A stretch of DNA of 26,343 bases from Candidatus Uhrbacteria bacterium (GCA_003511125.1 DOJV01000047.1:71327-97669), one strand, 5' to 3'. Positions 12,872-20,930 are shown, counted from the stretch's first letter. Made by a program: numbers and translations. Notes: generated by a model not told the origin, from the sequence alone.

Positions 12872-13576
12872 ATGCTAAATGCCGCCCTTCATAAAAATCT
12901 TCTCCTGCAAATTCTGAAAGATCTTTATTCTGATCAGACGATTGGCCCTTTTTTGGTTTTCAAAGGCGGCACAGCGGCTTATTTGTTTTACGGCCTTGAT
13001 CGCTTTTCGGTCGATCTTGATTTTGATTTGCTCGACGAAACGCAAGCCGAAGCAATTTTTGATAAAATCGAAAAAATATGCCAAAAATACGGCATGGTCA
13101 AAGAGGCCAGAAAAAAAAGATTTGGTTTTCTTTTTGTGGTCGCATATGATCAGAAAATAAAAAATGCCAAAAACATCAAAATCGAAATCAATCTGCAAAA
13201 TTTCGGTTCAAAATACGAGGTCAAATCTTTTATGGGGATTTCCATGTTGGTTATGATCAAAGAAGACATGTTTGCTAATAAATTGGTGGCCATGTCTGAA
13301 CGGCTTGGAAAAACCAATCGAGATATTTATGATGTTTATTTCTTTTCCAAAAACCTTTGGCCGGTAAACAGAGAAATCGTCACAAAAAGATCCGGCCTGC
13401 CTTATAAAAAATTCTTGCGTCAGACCGCAGATAATCTTGAAAAAATAAATGACAAAAAAATTCTCGATGGCTTGGGTGAATTGGTTTCCGAAAAACAAAA
13501 GGCTTGGATTCGCGCAAAATTAAAAGACGAAGTTTTGTTTGCGCTCAAGCTTTTGATAGAATATGATGAAAATTGA
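12872..13576 (+). CDS. AbiEii-family nucleotidyltransferase toxin
   Basis: A 234-aa protein of the DUF1814/AbiEii nucleotidyltransferase family. The core is FKGGTAAYLFYGLDRFSVDLDF (residues 30-51): Gly32-Gly33-Thr34 and Asp48/Asp50 form the metal- and nucleotide-binding part of the fold. A second conserved part, MLVMIKEDMFANKLVAMSERLGKTNRDIYDVYFF, contains the KLxAxxxR...RDxxD signature. AbiEii proteins transfer nucleotides, in some cases to tRNA ends, and cause growth arrest; a bacteriostatic, phage-limiting role is established for the lactococcal system only. It is translationally close to the antitoxin (four bases). All key residues seem present, so the module may be active. Confidence 0.9.
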   Translation: MLNAALHKNLLLQILKDLYSDQTIGPFLVFKGGTAAYLFYGLDRFSVDLDFDLLDETQAEAIFDKIEKICQKYGMVKEARKKRFGFLFVVAYDQKIKNAKNIKIEINLQNFGSKYEVKSFMGISMLVMIKEDMFANKLVAMSERLGKTNRDIYDVYFFSKNLWPVNREIVTKRSGLPYKKFLRQTADNLEKINDKKILDGLGELVSEKQKAWIRAKLKDEVLFALKLLIEYDEN

Positions 13577-13602
13577 AACAATGGCTTAAAAATAACAACT
13601 AT

Positions 13603-14064
13603 ATGCCTCAAAAACTCTACCTCGGCGCCGACCATGCCGGCTGGGCGCGCAAAGAAAAAATCAAAGAATGGCTCGCGGCCGATGGTTACGAAGTGATTGA
13701 TCTAAGCAATCCGGAATTGAACTCTGAAGATGATTATCCGGAAGTGGCTTTTCGCGTGGCTGAACGAGTGGCTGCCGAAGTCGAAACCAAAGGTCTCTTG
13801 CTTTGCGGCAGTGGCCTCGGAATGTGTATGGCCGCCAACAAAGTGAAAGGGATTCGAGCGGCAGCCGTATATAATGAATGGGCGGCCAAGGTTAGTCGCG
13901 AAGATAATAATGCCAATGTCCTGTGTTTACCCGGGCGATATCTTGAAGACGAAGAAATAAAAAAGATTACTAAAGTCTGGCTCGAGACAAAATTCTCGGG
14001 CGAAGAAAGACACTTAAGAAGAATTAATAAACTGGAAACTCGCGGTGGAGTAGTAAAAGTGTAA
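13603..14064 (+). CDS. rpiB: Ribose-5-phosphate isomerase B
   Basis: A 153-aa RpiB/LacA-family enzyme that interconverts ribose 5-phosphate and ribulose 5-phosphate. Asp10-His11 (LGADHAGW), the catalytic Cys68 in LLLCGSGLGM and the DNNANVLCLPGR motif near 108 are all present, and the length is normal. A TTG 30 bases upstream is in frame, but the ATG at 13603 gives the family's usual N-terminus (MPQKLYLGADHAG). It follows the AbiEii gene by 26 bases but is functionally linked to the sugar genes downstream. Its last three codons lie inside the left arm of a 19-bp inverted repeat. Confidence 0.95.
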   Translation: MPQKLYLGADHAGWARKEKIKEWLAADGYEVIDLSNPELNSEDDYPEVAFRVAERVAAEVETKGLLLCGSGLGMCMAANKVKGIRAAAVYNEWAAKVSREDNNANVLCLPGRYLEDEEIKKITKVWLETKFSGEERHLRRINKLETRGGVVKV

Positions 14065-14184
14065 AATTGGTTTCGTGGTGAAACCTCGTAGAAGCCGTAA
14101 ATCTACGATTTCTACAACTTCTACGAGGCTGCAAGCCGATTTTACGATTTCTACGAGGCCGGCAGACCAATTTTACACTTTTAC
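14053..14184. repeat. Inverted-repeat element between rpiB and rpe
   Basis: Arms GTAAAAGTGTAAAATTGGT (14053-14071) and its exact complement (14166-14184) enclose 94 bases. Inside is a second pair, CCTCGTAGAAG (14084-14094) and CTTCTACGAGG (14118-14128), and a further TTCTACGAGG-like copy near 14150-14158. It looks like a small palindromic intergenic element (BIME or MITE-like). The left arm overlaps the rpiB stop codon. Confidence 0.85.
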
Positions 14185-14224
14185 ATTTTTTACACTTTTA
14201 CCACACACACCCTTACCCTCACAT

Positions 14225-14881
14225 ATGAATGAAATAATTCCAACCATCCTCGTTAATTCCAAACAAGAATTCGAAAAACGATTACGTATAGAAGAACAAC
14301 TTGCTCCGACTATCCAAATCGATATTCTCGACGGCAGTCTCTTCCCTGTTGTTAATTGGCACGACGCCGAGGCTGTGGCCCAAATAGAAACTCCAGTGTC
14401 TTTCGAAATACACCTCATGGTTAATAACCCCCTACCGATTATCGCCGAATGGGTGGCCAAAGTTCCTAATGTAAAACGGGCAATTATCCACGCCGAGATC
14501 GAAAGACCTCTGGGAAAAATCATCGAAGAAATCCGCACTACTCACTTTATCGAAGCCGGTGTGGCCATAAATCCAGAAACACCAATCGAAGAAATTCATT
14601 CGATTCTTGGCGAGCTTGATGTCTTAACAATTATGGGTGTTCATCCGGGAATCAACGGCGCGGAATTTGAAGGTGAGTATATTTTGGACAAAATCCGTGA
14701 AGCTAAAAACCGAGCCCCGGAGTTAATAATTGAGGTTGATGGTGGAATTACTGCCGAGCTTATCCCCAGTCTAATCAAGGCCGGAGCCAGCCGCTTTGCT
14801 CTTGCTTCAGCCATATTTAAAGCCCAAAATCCACAAAAGGCTTGGCAAAATCTACAAAAGGCTCTTCAAAATCCGCTTTAA
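14225..14881 (+). CDS. rpe: Ribulose-phosphate 3-epimerase family protein
   Basis: A 218-aa TIM-barrel protein starting MNEIIPTILVNSKQEF; the frame is open further upstream, but that part is the inverted-repeat element, so ATG 14225 is chosen. Rpe landmarks: IQIDILDGSLFP (usual HxDxMDG), EIHLMV with its His, GVHPGINGAEF (usual NPGFGGQ), and IEVDGGIT with the conserved Asp. The first metal-binding His is Gln here and the SIL near the N-terminus is TIL, while the other ligands (Asp, His, Asp) remain. It probably converts ribulose and xylulose 5-phosphates, as expected beside rpiB, but the changed ligand leaves room for a different substrate. Confidence 0.8.
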   Translation: MNEIIPTILVNSKQEFEKRLRIEEQLAPTIQIDILDGSLFPVVNWHDAEAVAQIETPVSFEIHLMVNNPLPIIAEWVAKVPNVKRAIIHAEIERPLGKIIEEIRTTHFIEAGVAINPETPIEEIHSILGELDVLTIMGVHPGINGAEFEGEYILDKIREAKNRAPELIIEVDGGITAELIPSLIKAGASRFALASAIFKAQNPQKAWQNLQKALQNPL

Positions 14882-14884
14882 TTG

Positions 14885-14893
14885 TGCTATAAT
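14885..14893 (+). promoter_or_regulatory. Extended -10 promoter of the cupredoxin-like gene
   Basis: TG-C-TATAAT, with TTCAAA 17 bases upstream as a moderate -35 inside the end of rpe. Gives a leader of about 26 bases. Confidence 0.6.
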
Positions 14894-14926
14894 AAAACAA
14901 TAAAAAATAACCCGGGCTAAAAACCT

Positions 14927-15727
14927 ATGATTAAAAAAACTCTCCTTCTTTTTAGTGCCATCGCCTTAGTCTTCGGTAGTTTTAATTTCATTCATCCAGC
15001 TGAGGCCGCCACCACAGCCCTAGCCGATCTTAATGCCGGTGATCTTATTCGCGGCCAATCATTATCCGCGGTTTATTACTATGGCAAAGATGGCTTCCGT
15101 TACGTTTTTCCAAACGACAAAACTTATTTTACCTGGTATTCTGATTTTGATAGTGTGAAGTGGTTAACCGACGCCGATCTGGGCAAGGTTCAAATTGGCG
15201 GAAACGTTACCTACAAACCAGGAATCAAAATGATCAAAATAAATAGCGATCCTAAAACCTATGCCATTGGCGAAAACGGTGCTCTTCGTTGGGTAACTTC
15301 AGAAAATGTGGCCATCGCTCTCTACGGTTCAAGCTGGAACACCCAAATCGATGACGTCCCAGATGGTTTCTTTTCCAACTACACCATGGGTTCAGATATC
15401 GAAAACTCTTCAGACTTTGTTCCTTCTCAAGAAACCGCATCAGCTGCTTCAATTGACAATGACAAAAATTTAAAATCACCTTACATTATAAACCTTACCG
15501 ACAGCGGCTTTTCCCCAACTTCCTTAAACGCCGATACTGGTAGAGCTATCAAGTTTGTTAACAAAGGAACTTCAAAACACTCGGCCACATCCGAAGATCT
15601 ATTGTGGGGTTCTGGAACCTTAAACCCCGATGATTCCTTCATTCGCTATTTCAACAATCCGGGAAATTACGAATATTTCTGCAGTTATCACGCCTCAGAA
15701 ACCGGTACAATCATCGTCACCGAATAA
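14927..15727 (+). CDS. Secreted protein with C-terminal cupredoxin-like domain
   Basis: A 266-aa exported protein. The signal peptide covers residues 1-27 (MIKKTLLLFSAIALVFGSF...PAEA, cleavage after AEA). Residues about 35-125 hold a domain common in Patescibacteria surface proteins, with GDLIRGQSLSAVYYYGKDG, RYVFPNDKTYFTWY and KTYAIGENGALRWVTSE. A low-complexity linker leads to a cupredoxin-like domain (about 180-266): NLTDSGFSPTSL, IKFVNKGTSKHSAT and NYEYFCSYHASETGTIIV. The His, Cys, His copper ligands are present, but the loop after CSYH is short and lacks the axial Met. It may bind copper in an altered site or be structural. It has its own promoter and terminator, so it is a separate unit in the sugar cluster. 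Confidence 0.85.
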   Translation: MIKKTLLLFSAIALVFGSFNFIHPAEAATTALADLNAGDLIRGQSLSAVYYYGKDGFRYVFPNDKTYFTWYSDFDSVKWLTDADLGKVQIGGNVTYKPGIKMIKINSDPKTYAIGENGALRWVTSENVAIALYGSSWNTQIDDVPDGFFSNYTMGSDIENSSDFVPSQETASAASIDNDKNLKSPYIINLTDSGFSPTSLNADTGRAIKFVNKGTSKHSATSEDLLWGSGTLNPDDSFIRYFNNPGNYEYFCSYHASETGTIIVTE

Positions 15728-15740
15728 TCAAAATCAAAAA

Positions 15741-15775
15741 AAATCCGGCCTGATCAAACAGGTCGGATTTTCATT
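15741..15775 (+). terminator. Rho-independent terminator
   Basis: AAATCCGGCCTG-ATCAAA-CAGGTCGGATTT with one G-T pair, then TTCATTTT. Confidence 0.85.
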
Positions 15776-15805
15776 TTATCAAAATTCAGTTAAACTCTAG
15801 AATGT

Positions 15806-17371
15806 ATGAAGTTTAAAAAAGAGACAATTTTAACGGCCGCGGTCTTTTTATTAATTACCGTTTTGTTAATTATCATCGAGGTCCGACCGGGTTTCCCTGA
15901 TCCTGACTCTTTTTATCACGCCAAAATGGCGGCCACGCTTCGTGATAATGGTTTTATAAAAATTTTTCCTTGGTTTCAATGGACCAGTCTAAAAGAAGTT
16001 TTTGTTAATCCCCATATTCTTTATCATGTTTCACTAATTCCTTTTGTTAGTTTTTTTGATCCTTTGGTCGGCATGAAAATTTCGGCCGTGGTTTTTGGCC
16101 TAGTAGCTTTTGTCGCTCTTTATTTAACTCTCAAGGCTATAAAAACCCCCTACCCGGCCCTGTTTGTCCTGACCTCGGCGCTTTCCATAGGTTTTTTGCA
16201 CCGCATGTCTTTACCCCGAGCCCCGTCTTTGTCGGTCGCCCTATTACTTTTGGGCACTTGGGCGATTTATAAAAAGAAAACCGGAATTTTGTTGGCCACA
16301 GCTTTTATTTTTGTTTGGTTTTACCACGGTTGGCCAATCCTACTTTTGTCCTTGGGAGCTTTTTTGGTGGCCGAAATTCTTACTGCCCATTTGCTCGAAC
16401 CAAAATCTTGGTTAAGAAACATTTTTGACGGCTTTAAAAAACAACGACTAAATATTTTAGCGACTTTTGCCGGTTTGGCCGGCGGTTTAATTTTAAATCC
16501 TTATTTTCCACAAAATATTTATTTCAGCATTTTTGAAATTTTCAAAATCGGTATTGTAAATTATCAATCGGTAATTGCCGTTGGTACCGAGTGGTTTCCA
16601 AAAACCGCCGGAGAATTTTTGGAATCAAGTTTACCGATCTTTTTGTTATTCTTGTTAACCGTGGCTTTTTTTATCCCCGGTCTGTTAACACTTAAAAACA
16701 AAAAGCCGAATTTCACCGCAATTTTCGCTTTCCTGTTTTTGGCCGGTGGCTATTCTGTCTTAACTTTTAAATCTTCTCGTTATGTTGAATACGCCGTACC
16801 ATTTTTAGCTCTTTCGGCCGGCTCGTTAGCGGTTTATTCTTGGAGCTTTTGGCAAAAAGAATTGTGGCCAACAATCAGAAATTGGTTAAAAGATTCAACT
16901 TTCAAAAAAAGCTTTTCTTTTTTGTTAATTCTTTTAATTATCGGTCTTTTGGCCTTTAATGAAACCAAATCGATCGCTAATAGCAACGATGGTTTTCGGG
17001 TTGCTGATTATGAACCGGCCGTAACTTGGATTCAAAACAACGTGCCCGAAAAAGAAATTATTTTTCATAATTGCTGGGACTATTCCCTGCTGCTTTGGTA
17101 TTTAGATGATCAACATTATTATTTAGTTGGACTGGATCCGACTTTTATGTATGATTTTAATCAAGAGGTTTACAAAACCTGGTGGGCTTTATCCATGGGC
17201 GAAGACCCCGAGGTTTCAAAAATAATTTCCGAATTCTCTTCGCGGACCGTAGTTATTGACAAGCGTTTTAAAACCGCCGAAAAATTCATTAGCAACCTGG
17301 AAAACTCTGGTTTGTTTGAAAGAGTTTCGGCCAATGAAAAAGTTGAGGTGTACGAGGCTATTGATTTATGA
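15806..17371 (+). CDS. STT3-like multi-span membrane glycosyltransferase (GT-C fold)
   Basis: A 521-aa protein with about ten to twelve membrane segments, the first at residues 8-27. The first extracytoplasmic loop has PDPDSFYHAKMA (31-42), the acidic DxD-like motif of GT-C enzymes, followed by FPWFQWTSLKEVFVNPHILYH. After the last span, a soluble part contains HNCWDYSLLLWYL (Trp424-Asp425), in the place of the WWD motif of oligosaccharyltransferase STT3. It therefore probably moves a sugar or oligosaccharide from a lipid carrier to a surface acceptor. It overlaps the next gene by ATGA, showing tight coupling to the family 2 glycosyltransferase that would charge the lipid carrier. Donor and acceptor cannot be read from the sequence. 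Some GT-C O-mannosyltransferases look similar. Confidence 0.8.
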   Translation: MKFKKETILTAAVFLLITVLLIIIEVRPGFPDPDSFYHAKMAATLRDNGFIKIFPWFQWTSLKEVFVNPHILYHVSLIPFVSFFDPLVGMKISAVVFGLVAFVALYLTLKAIKTPYPALFVLTSALSIGFLHRMSLPRAPSLSVALLLLGTWAIYKKKTGILLATAFIFVWFYHGWPILLLSLGAFLVAEILTAHLLEPKSWLRNIFDGFKKQRLNILATFAGLAGGLILNPYFPQNIYFSIFEIFKIGIVNYQSVIAVGTEWFPKTAGEFLESSLPIFLLFLLTVAFFIPGLLTLKNKKPNFTAIFAFLFLAGGYSVLTFKSSRYVEYAVPFLALSAGSLAVYSWSFWQKELWPTIRNWLKDSTFKKSFSFLLILLIIGLLAFNETKSIANSNDGFRVADYEPAVTWIQNNVPEKEIIFHNCWDYSLLLWYLDDQHYYLVGLDPTFMYDFNQEVYKTWWALSMGEDPEVSKIISEFSSRTVVIDKRFKTAEKFISNLENSGLFERVSANEKVEVYEAIDL

Positions 17372-18096
17372 ATTTCTCTGTAACCATTCCGGCTTATAAC
17401 GAGGCCAAAATCTTGGAACAAAATATCAATTTGTTGCTGGCTTTTTTAAAAAATAATTTCTCTGAAAATAATTGGGAAGTGGTGATTGCCGAAAATGGCT
17501 CTGCTGACCAAACTTTAACGATCGCCAAAAAGCTATCCGAGACCAATCGACAGGTGCGTTTTCTACAAATTCCCCAACCGGGTAAAGGCCTGGTTATCCG
17601 ACAAGCCTGGAATTCCTCGAACGCGGATATTTTAATTTTTATGGACGCGGATTTGGCCACTGACCTAAAACATCTGCCCCAACTACTCGAAAATCTACAA
17701 GATGGTGATTTGGTTATCGGTAATCGCTTGGCTCCAACTTCTCAAGTCTCCAGATCACAACGAAGAACCTTCTACTCCAAACTTTACAACCTGGCAGCCC
17801 GACAAATTTTAAAATCTCGGCTGACTGATTGCCAATGTGGTTTTAAAGGACTTAAAAAAGACGCTTGGCAAAAAATACAACCACACTTGGAATCCGAAAG
17901 TTGGTTTTTTGACACCGAACTTTTGGCTTTAGCCGAACATTTCCATCTAAAAATAAAAGAACTGCCAATTAATTGGCAAGAAAAAAGAACCAAAGGAAAC
18001 AAAAGCCGCGTTCGAATTATTAAAACCGGTCGACATTTAATAAAAAATTTGTGGCTTTTAAAAAAGCGCCTCGCGCGCTTGCCCAAAGAGTGCTAA
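17368..18096 (+). CDS. Family 2 glycosyltransferase, dolichyl-phosphate-sugar synthase-like
   Basis: A 242-aa GT-A enzyme. It starts FSVTIPAYNEAKIL and shows the nucleotide-sugar site VVIAENGSADQT, the DxD metal motif in FMDADLATDLKHLP, and the DPM/ALG5-type segment DCQCGFKGLKKDAW. There is no C-terminal membrane span, so it would be a soluble or peripheral enzyme at the cytoplasmic face. By family it should put a sugar on a polyprenyl phosphate; the STT3-like gene just upstream (four-base overlap) is the natural user. The stop codon overlaps the -10 box of the next gene. Sugar specificity is unknown. Confidence 0.88.
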   Translation: MNFSVTIPAYNEAKILEQNINLLLAFLKNNFSENNWEVVIAENGSADQTLTIAKKLSETNRQVRFLQIPQPGKGLVIRQAWNSSNADILIFMDADLATDLKHLPQLLENLQDGDLVIGNRLAPTSQVSRSQRRTFYSKLYNLAARQILKSRLTDCQCGFKGLKKDAWQKIQPHLESESWFFDTELLALAEHFHLKIKELPINWQEKRTKGNKSRVRIIKTGRHLIKNLWLLKKRLARLPKEC

Positions 18097-18099
18097 AAT
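18091..18099 (+). promoter_or_regulatory. Extended -10 promoter of transketolase N
   Basis: TG-C-TAAAAT overlaps the stop codon of the glycosyltransferase gene and ends ten bases before ATG 18109, so the transcript would be nearly leaderless. Confidence 0.55.
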
Positions 18100-18108
18100 A
18101 AAAGGGCT

Positions 18109-18969
18109 ATGCATGCCCTGCACGACGGAAAATTTAAAAGCTTAGAAGAAATTGCTGTTCAAATCCGTGAAGATATTCTTAAAATGCTCATCAAAGCCGG
18201 CTCCGGACATTCGGCCGGATCTTTGGGCTTGGCCGATATCTTTACGGCTTTTTATTTTCATATTTTAAATCACAATCCCAAAAAACCAAATTGGAAAAAT
18301 CGCGACCGTTTAATTTTATCTAACGGTCATGTTTGTCCGGCCCGCTACGCGGCCATGGCTCACGCCGGCTATTTTCCCAAAAGCGAACTTTTGACTTTAC
18401 GTAAGCTTGGATCCCGACTTCAAGGCCACCCTGAACTTCAGTGTTTACCCGGAGTTGAATCAACCTCGGGCCCGCTCGGCGAGGGCTCGTCGCAAGCCGC
18501 CGGTTTGGCTTATGCCGCCAAAATGGACGAGGCCAAGTGGCGCGTTTACTGCTTAATGTCTGACGGGGAACTTCAAGAAGGCCAAACCTGGGAAGCTTTA
18601 ATGTTTGCCGCCAAATACAAACTTACCAACTGCACTTTTATAATCGATCGCAACAACATCCAAATAGAAGGCCACACCGAAACCGTCATGCCTCTAGAAC
18701 CGTTGGTCGAAAAATTCAAAGCTTTTGGTTTGCATGTCGAAGAATGCGCCGGCAATGATATTCGAGATTTTGTAAACGCCATCGAACGAGCCAAAGAAAT
18801 TTCTGAAAAACCAACGGTCATCGTTGCTCACACGATTCCGGGCAAAGGCATCGACTTCATGGAAAATAAATTTGAGTGGCACGGCAAAATCCCGGTTGGC
18901 GCCGAGGGCAGAAAAGCTTTGGCTGAAATAAGAACCTTACAAGGAAAAATAAAAAGTGAACACGAATAA
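18109..18969 (+). CDS. Transketolase, N-terminal (thiamine diphosphate-binding) subunit
   Basis: A 286-aa protein equal to the first domain of transketolase. Landmarks: KAGSGHSAGSLGLADI, ILSNGHVCPARYA, LQGHPE, STSGPLGEGSSQAAGLA, and the diphosphate/metal motif SDGELQEGQTWEA followed by IDRNNIQIEGHTE. Together with the C-terminal subunit at 19916 it would form a heterotetramer that moves two-carbon units between sugar phosphates in the pentose phosphate pathway. Split transketolases are usual in archaea and CPR. Unusually, a DUF4349 gene separates the two halves (5 and 2 bases apart), so all three should be co-transcribed. No Shine-Dalgarno; the -10 box is ten bases upstream. Confidence 0.95.
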   Translation: MHALHDGKFKSLEEIAVQIREDILKMLIKAGSGHSAGSLGLADIFTAFYFHILNHNPKKPNWKNRDRLILSNGHVCPARYAAMAHAGYFPKSELLTLRKLGSRLQGHPELQCLPGVESTSGPLGEGSSQAAGLAYAAKMDEAKWRVYCLMSDGELQEGQTWEALMFAAKYKLTNCTFIIDRNNIQIEGHTETVMPLEPLVEKFKAFGLHVEECAGNDIRDFVNAIERAKEISEKPTVIVAHTIPGKGIDFMENKFEWHGKIPVGAEGRKALAEIRTLQGKIKSEHE

Positions 18970-18974
18970 AACAT

Positions 18975-19913
18975 ATGCAACGAAAAAATAAAATAATTTT
19001 CGCAGTAATCGCGGGGTTCGTAGTCTTCATTCCGATCGTCGTCATTGTTGCGATGGTTTTATCGATCTCTGCCATGCGACAGTCAGCCGTAACCGGAGCA
19101 ATGCCGGCAGTCGAGACAGCAGAATTTCCTCTCACTCAAAAAACAATGATGAATGATTCTGTCGTTTCCTCGGATCTGTCTTTTTCTTCTTTTTACGGAA
19201 GCACCGCCGGCGAAACCGCGGCAGAGGTTGATCAAAAAATCATCAAAACCGGATATTTGGACATTGTTGTCGAAGCGGTTGACGAATCGGCCGTGAAAAT
19301 TACAGCATTGGTTACCGGAGCAGGCGGTTACATCCAAGACTCGTCCCTCTACGAACGCGAGGATGGAACAAAATGGGGCTCGATCACGGTGCGAGTAACG
19401 ACAAAAGAATTTGAAAAAACTTTAATCGAAATCAAAAAACTCGCCACCGCAGTTAACACTGAAACCGCCAGCGGCCAAGATGTCACGGAAGAATACACTG
19501 ATCTCGAAGCTCGCCTGAAAAATTCCAAGGCGCAAGAAGCCGAATATCTCGAGATTCTCAAAAAAGCGGTAACCGTCGAGGATATCCTTAATGTTCAAAA
19601 TTATCTGGGCCAAACCAGACAAGAAATCGAAAGTCTTCAAGGCCGAATCAAATATCTTGAAAACCTAACCAGCTATTCGACCATCTCGGTTTCCTTGTCC
19701 GAAGAACCAACATTAAAAATTCCGAGCAAAGAATTCCGCCCGTGGTCAACGGTTAAAGAAGCCGGCCAAGCCCTTATCGCCCTCGGCCAAAATTTAATCA
19801 TCTACGCCATCTGGTTTGCAATCCTTGGCGGCGGTTTGCTACTGCCAATCGTGATTATTGCCGGATTAATCACTTTGGGTTTCAAAATGAAACGCCGAAA
19901 ACAGAAAAGATAA
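18975..19913 (+). CDS. DUF4349 membrane-anchored protein
   Basis: A 312-aa protein with an N-terminal membrane segment (residues 7-31, IIFAVIAGFVVFIPIVVIVAMVL), a Ser/Ala/Thr-rich stretch, then the DUF4349 domain (from about 86: KIIKTGYLDIVVEAVDESAVKITALVTGAGGYIQDSS, with GSITVRVTTKEFEKTL). A coiled coil follows (about 160-230, DLEARLKNSKAQEAEYLEIL and QTRQEIESLQGRIKYLEN), then a second span near 272-303 and a very basic end (KMKRRKQKR) that would be cytoplasmic. Family function is not established; in some bacteria the domain occurs in lipoproteins. Its place between the transketolase halves is probably accidental for function but ensures co-expression. Confidence 0.85.
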   Translation: MQRKNKIIFAVIAGFVVFIPIVVIVAMVLSISAMRQSAVTGAMPAVETAEFPLTQKTMMNDSVVSSDLSFSSFYGSTAGETAAEVDQKIIKTGYLDIVVEAVDESAVKITALVTGAGGYIQDSSLYEREDGTKWGSITVRVTTKEFEKTLIEIKKLATAVNTETASGQDVTEEYTDLEARLKNSKAQEAEYLEILKKAVTVEDILNVQNYLGQTRQEIESLQGRIKYLENLTSYSTISVSLSEEPTLKIPSKEFRPWSTVKEAGQALIALGQNLIIYAIWFAILGGGLLLPIVIIAGLITLGFKMKRRKQKR

Positions 19914-19915
19914 GT

Positions 19916-20893
19916 ATGCCATTTGTCCTCAAGGAAATCCCTCGACTAAAATACGCCGCCACGCGCGACGGCTTTGGTTTGGGTTTACTAGAGGCCGCCA
20001 AAAAAAATAAAAATATTGTTGTCCTCTCGGCTGATTTAACCGAATCTACTCGTTGTCTACCCTTCAAAGAAAAATTCCCAGAAAGATTCATTCAACTCGG
20101 CGTTGCTGAACAATCAATGGCCTCGATCGCCGCCGGCTTGGCCTTGGGCGGCAAAATCCCCTTTATAACCAGCTACGCCATTTTTTCACCGGGTCGAAAT
20201 TGGGAACAAATCAGAACCTGTATAGCTCTGCAAAATGCCAATGTAAAAATCATCGGCAGTCACGCCGGTTTAAATGTCGGTCCGGATGGCGCTACTCACC
20301 AAATGCTCGAGGACTTGGCTTTAACCCGGGTACTTCCGGGAATAACTATTCTCTCCCCCTGCGATGTTGCCGAGGCTAAAAAAGCCACCCTGGCCGCGGC
20401 CAAAATCAAAGGTCCGGTTTACTTACGCCTAGCCCGCGAAGCCTCGCCAATCTTCACTGGTTCCACGACTTTGTTCGAAGTCGGACGAATGCAAATTTTC
20501 AGAGAAGGTGTCGCGGCCACAATTATTGCCACCGGACCGTTAGTTTACGAGGCTTTAAAAGCCGCGGAAATTCTTAAAATCAAAGACAAACTAAATGTTC
20601 GAGTTATTAACTGTTCGACCATCAAACCGTTAGACAAAAAAACCATTATCGAATCGGCCAAAAAAACCGGGGTCATCGTCACGGTCGAGGAACATATGGT
20701 GGCCGGTGGTCTCGGCAGTGCGGTAGCCGAAGTCGTGGTAGCTAATCACCCGGTGCCGATGGAGTTTGTCGGGATCAAAGATAAATTTGGCGAGTCTGGC
20801 AAGCCGCAAGAGCTGTTGGAAAAATACGGATTAACGGCGAGGTATATTGTGGCGGCGGTAATTAGAACAATCGCAAGAAAAAACAAGAAATAA
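19916..20893 (+). CDS. Transketolase, C-terminal subunit
   Basis: A 325-aa protein equal to the pyrimidine-binding and C-terminal domains. It has GVAEQSMASIAAGLALGGKIPFITSY, where the Glu activates thiamine diphosphate, then VKIIGSHAGLNVGPDGATHQMLEDLAL and GPVYLRLARE. The final domain reads VTVEEHMVAGGLGSAVAEVV. Pairs with the subunit at 18109 to complete transketolase. The start is two bases after the DUF4349 stop, with no strong ribosome binding site, so it likely depends on coupling. The gene ends at a bidirectional terminator shared with the convergent cca gene. Confidence 0.95.
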   Translation: MPFVLKEIPRLKYAATRDGFGLGLLEAAKKNKNIVVLSADLTESTRCLPFKEKFPERFIQLGVAEQSMASIAAGLALGGKIPFITSYAIFSPGRNWEQIRTCIALQNANVKIIGSHAGLNVGPDGATHQMLEDLALTRVLPGITILSPCDVAEAKKATLAAAKIKGPVYLRLAREASPIFTGSTTLFEVGRMQIFREGVAATIIATGPLVYEALKAAEILKIKDKLNVRVINCSTIKPLDKKTIIESAKKTGVIVTVEEHMVAGGLGSAVAEVVVANHPVPMEFVGIKDKFGESGKPQELLEKYGLTARYIVAAVIRTIARKNKK

Positions 20894-20930
20894 AAAAATA
20901 CCTCGCAAATCAAATTAGCGAGGTATTTTT
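20893..20930. terminator. Bidirectional terminator
   Basis: AAAAATACCTCGC...GCGAGGTATTTTT, at least 12 bp perfect, between transketolase C (plus) and cca (minus). Confidence 0.9.

Noticed and set aside
14075..14224. Upstream extension of the Rpe frame
   Set aside because: These 50 codons lie mostly in the inverted-repeat element, and the family N-terminus begins at 14225.
17340..17371. Possible UGA recoding (as in Gracilibacteria/Absconditabacteria)
   Set aside because: UGA ends the STT3-like gene at an ATGA overlap, and Trp is encoded by UGG; no in-frame UGA is needed in any gene.
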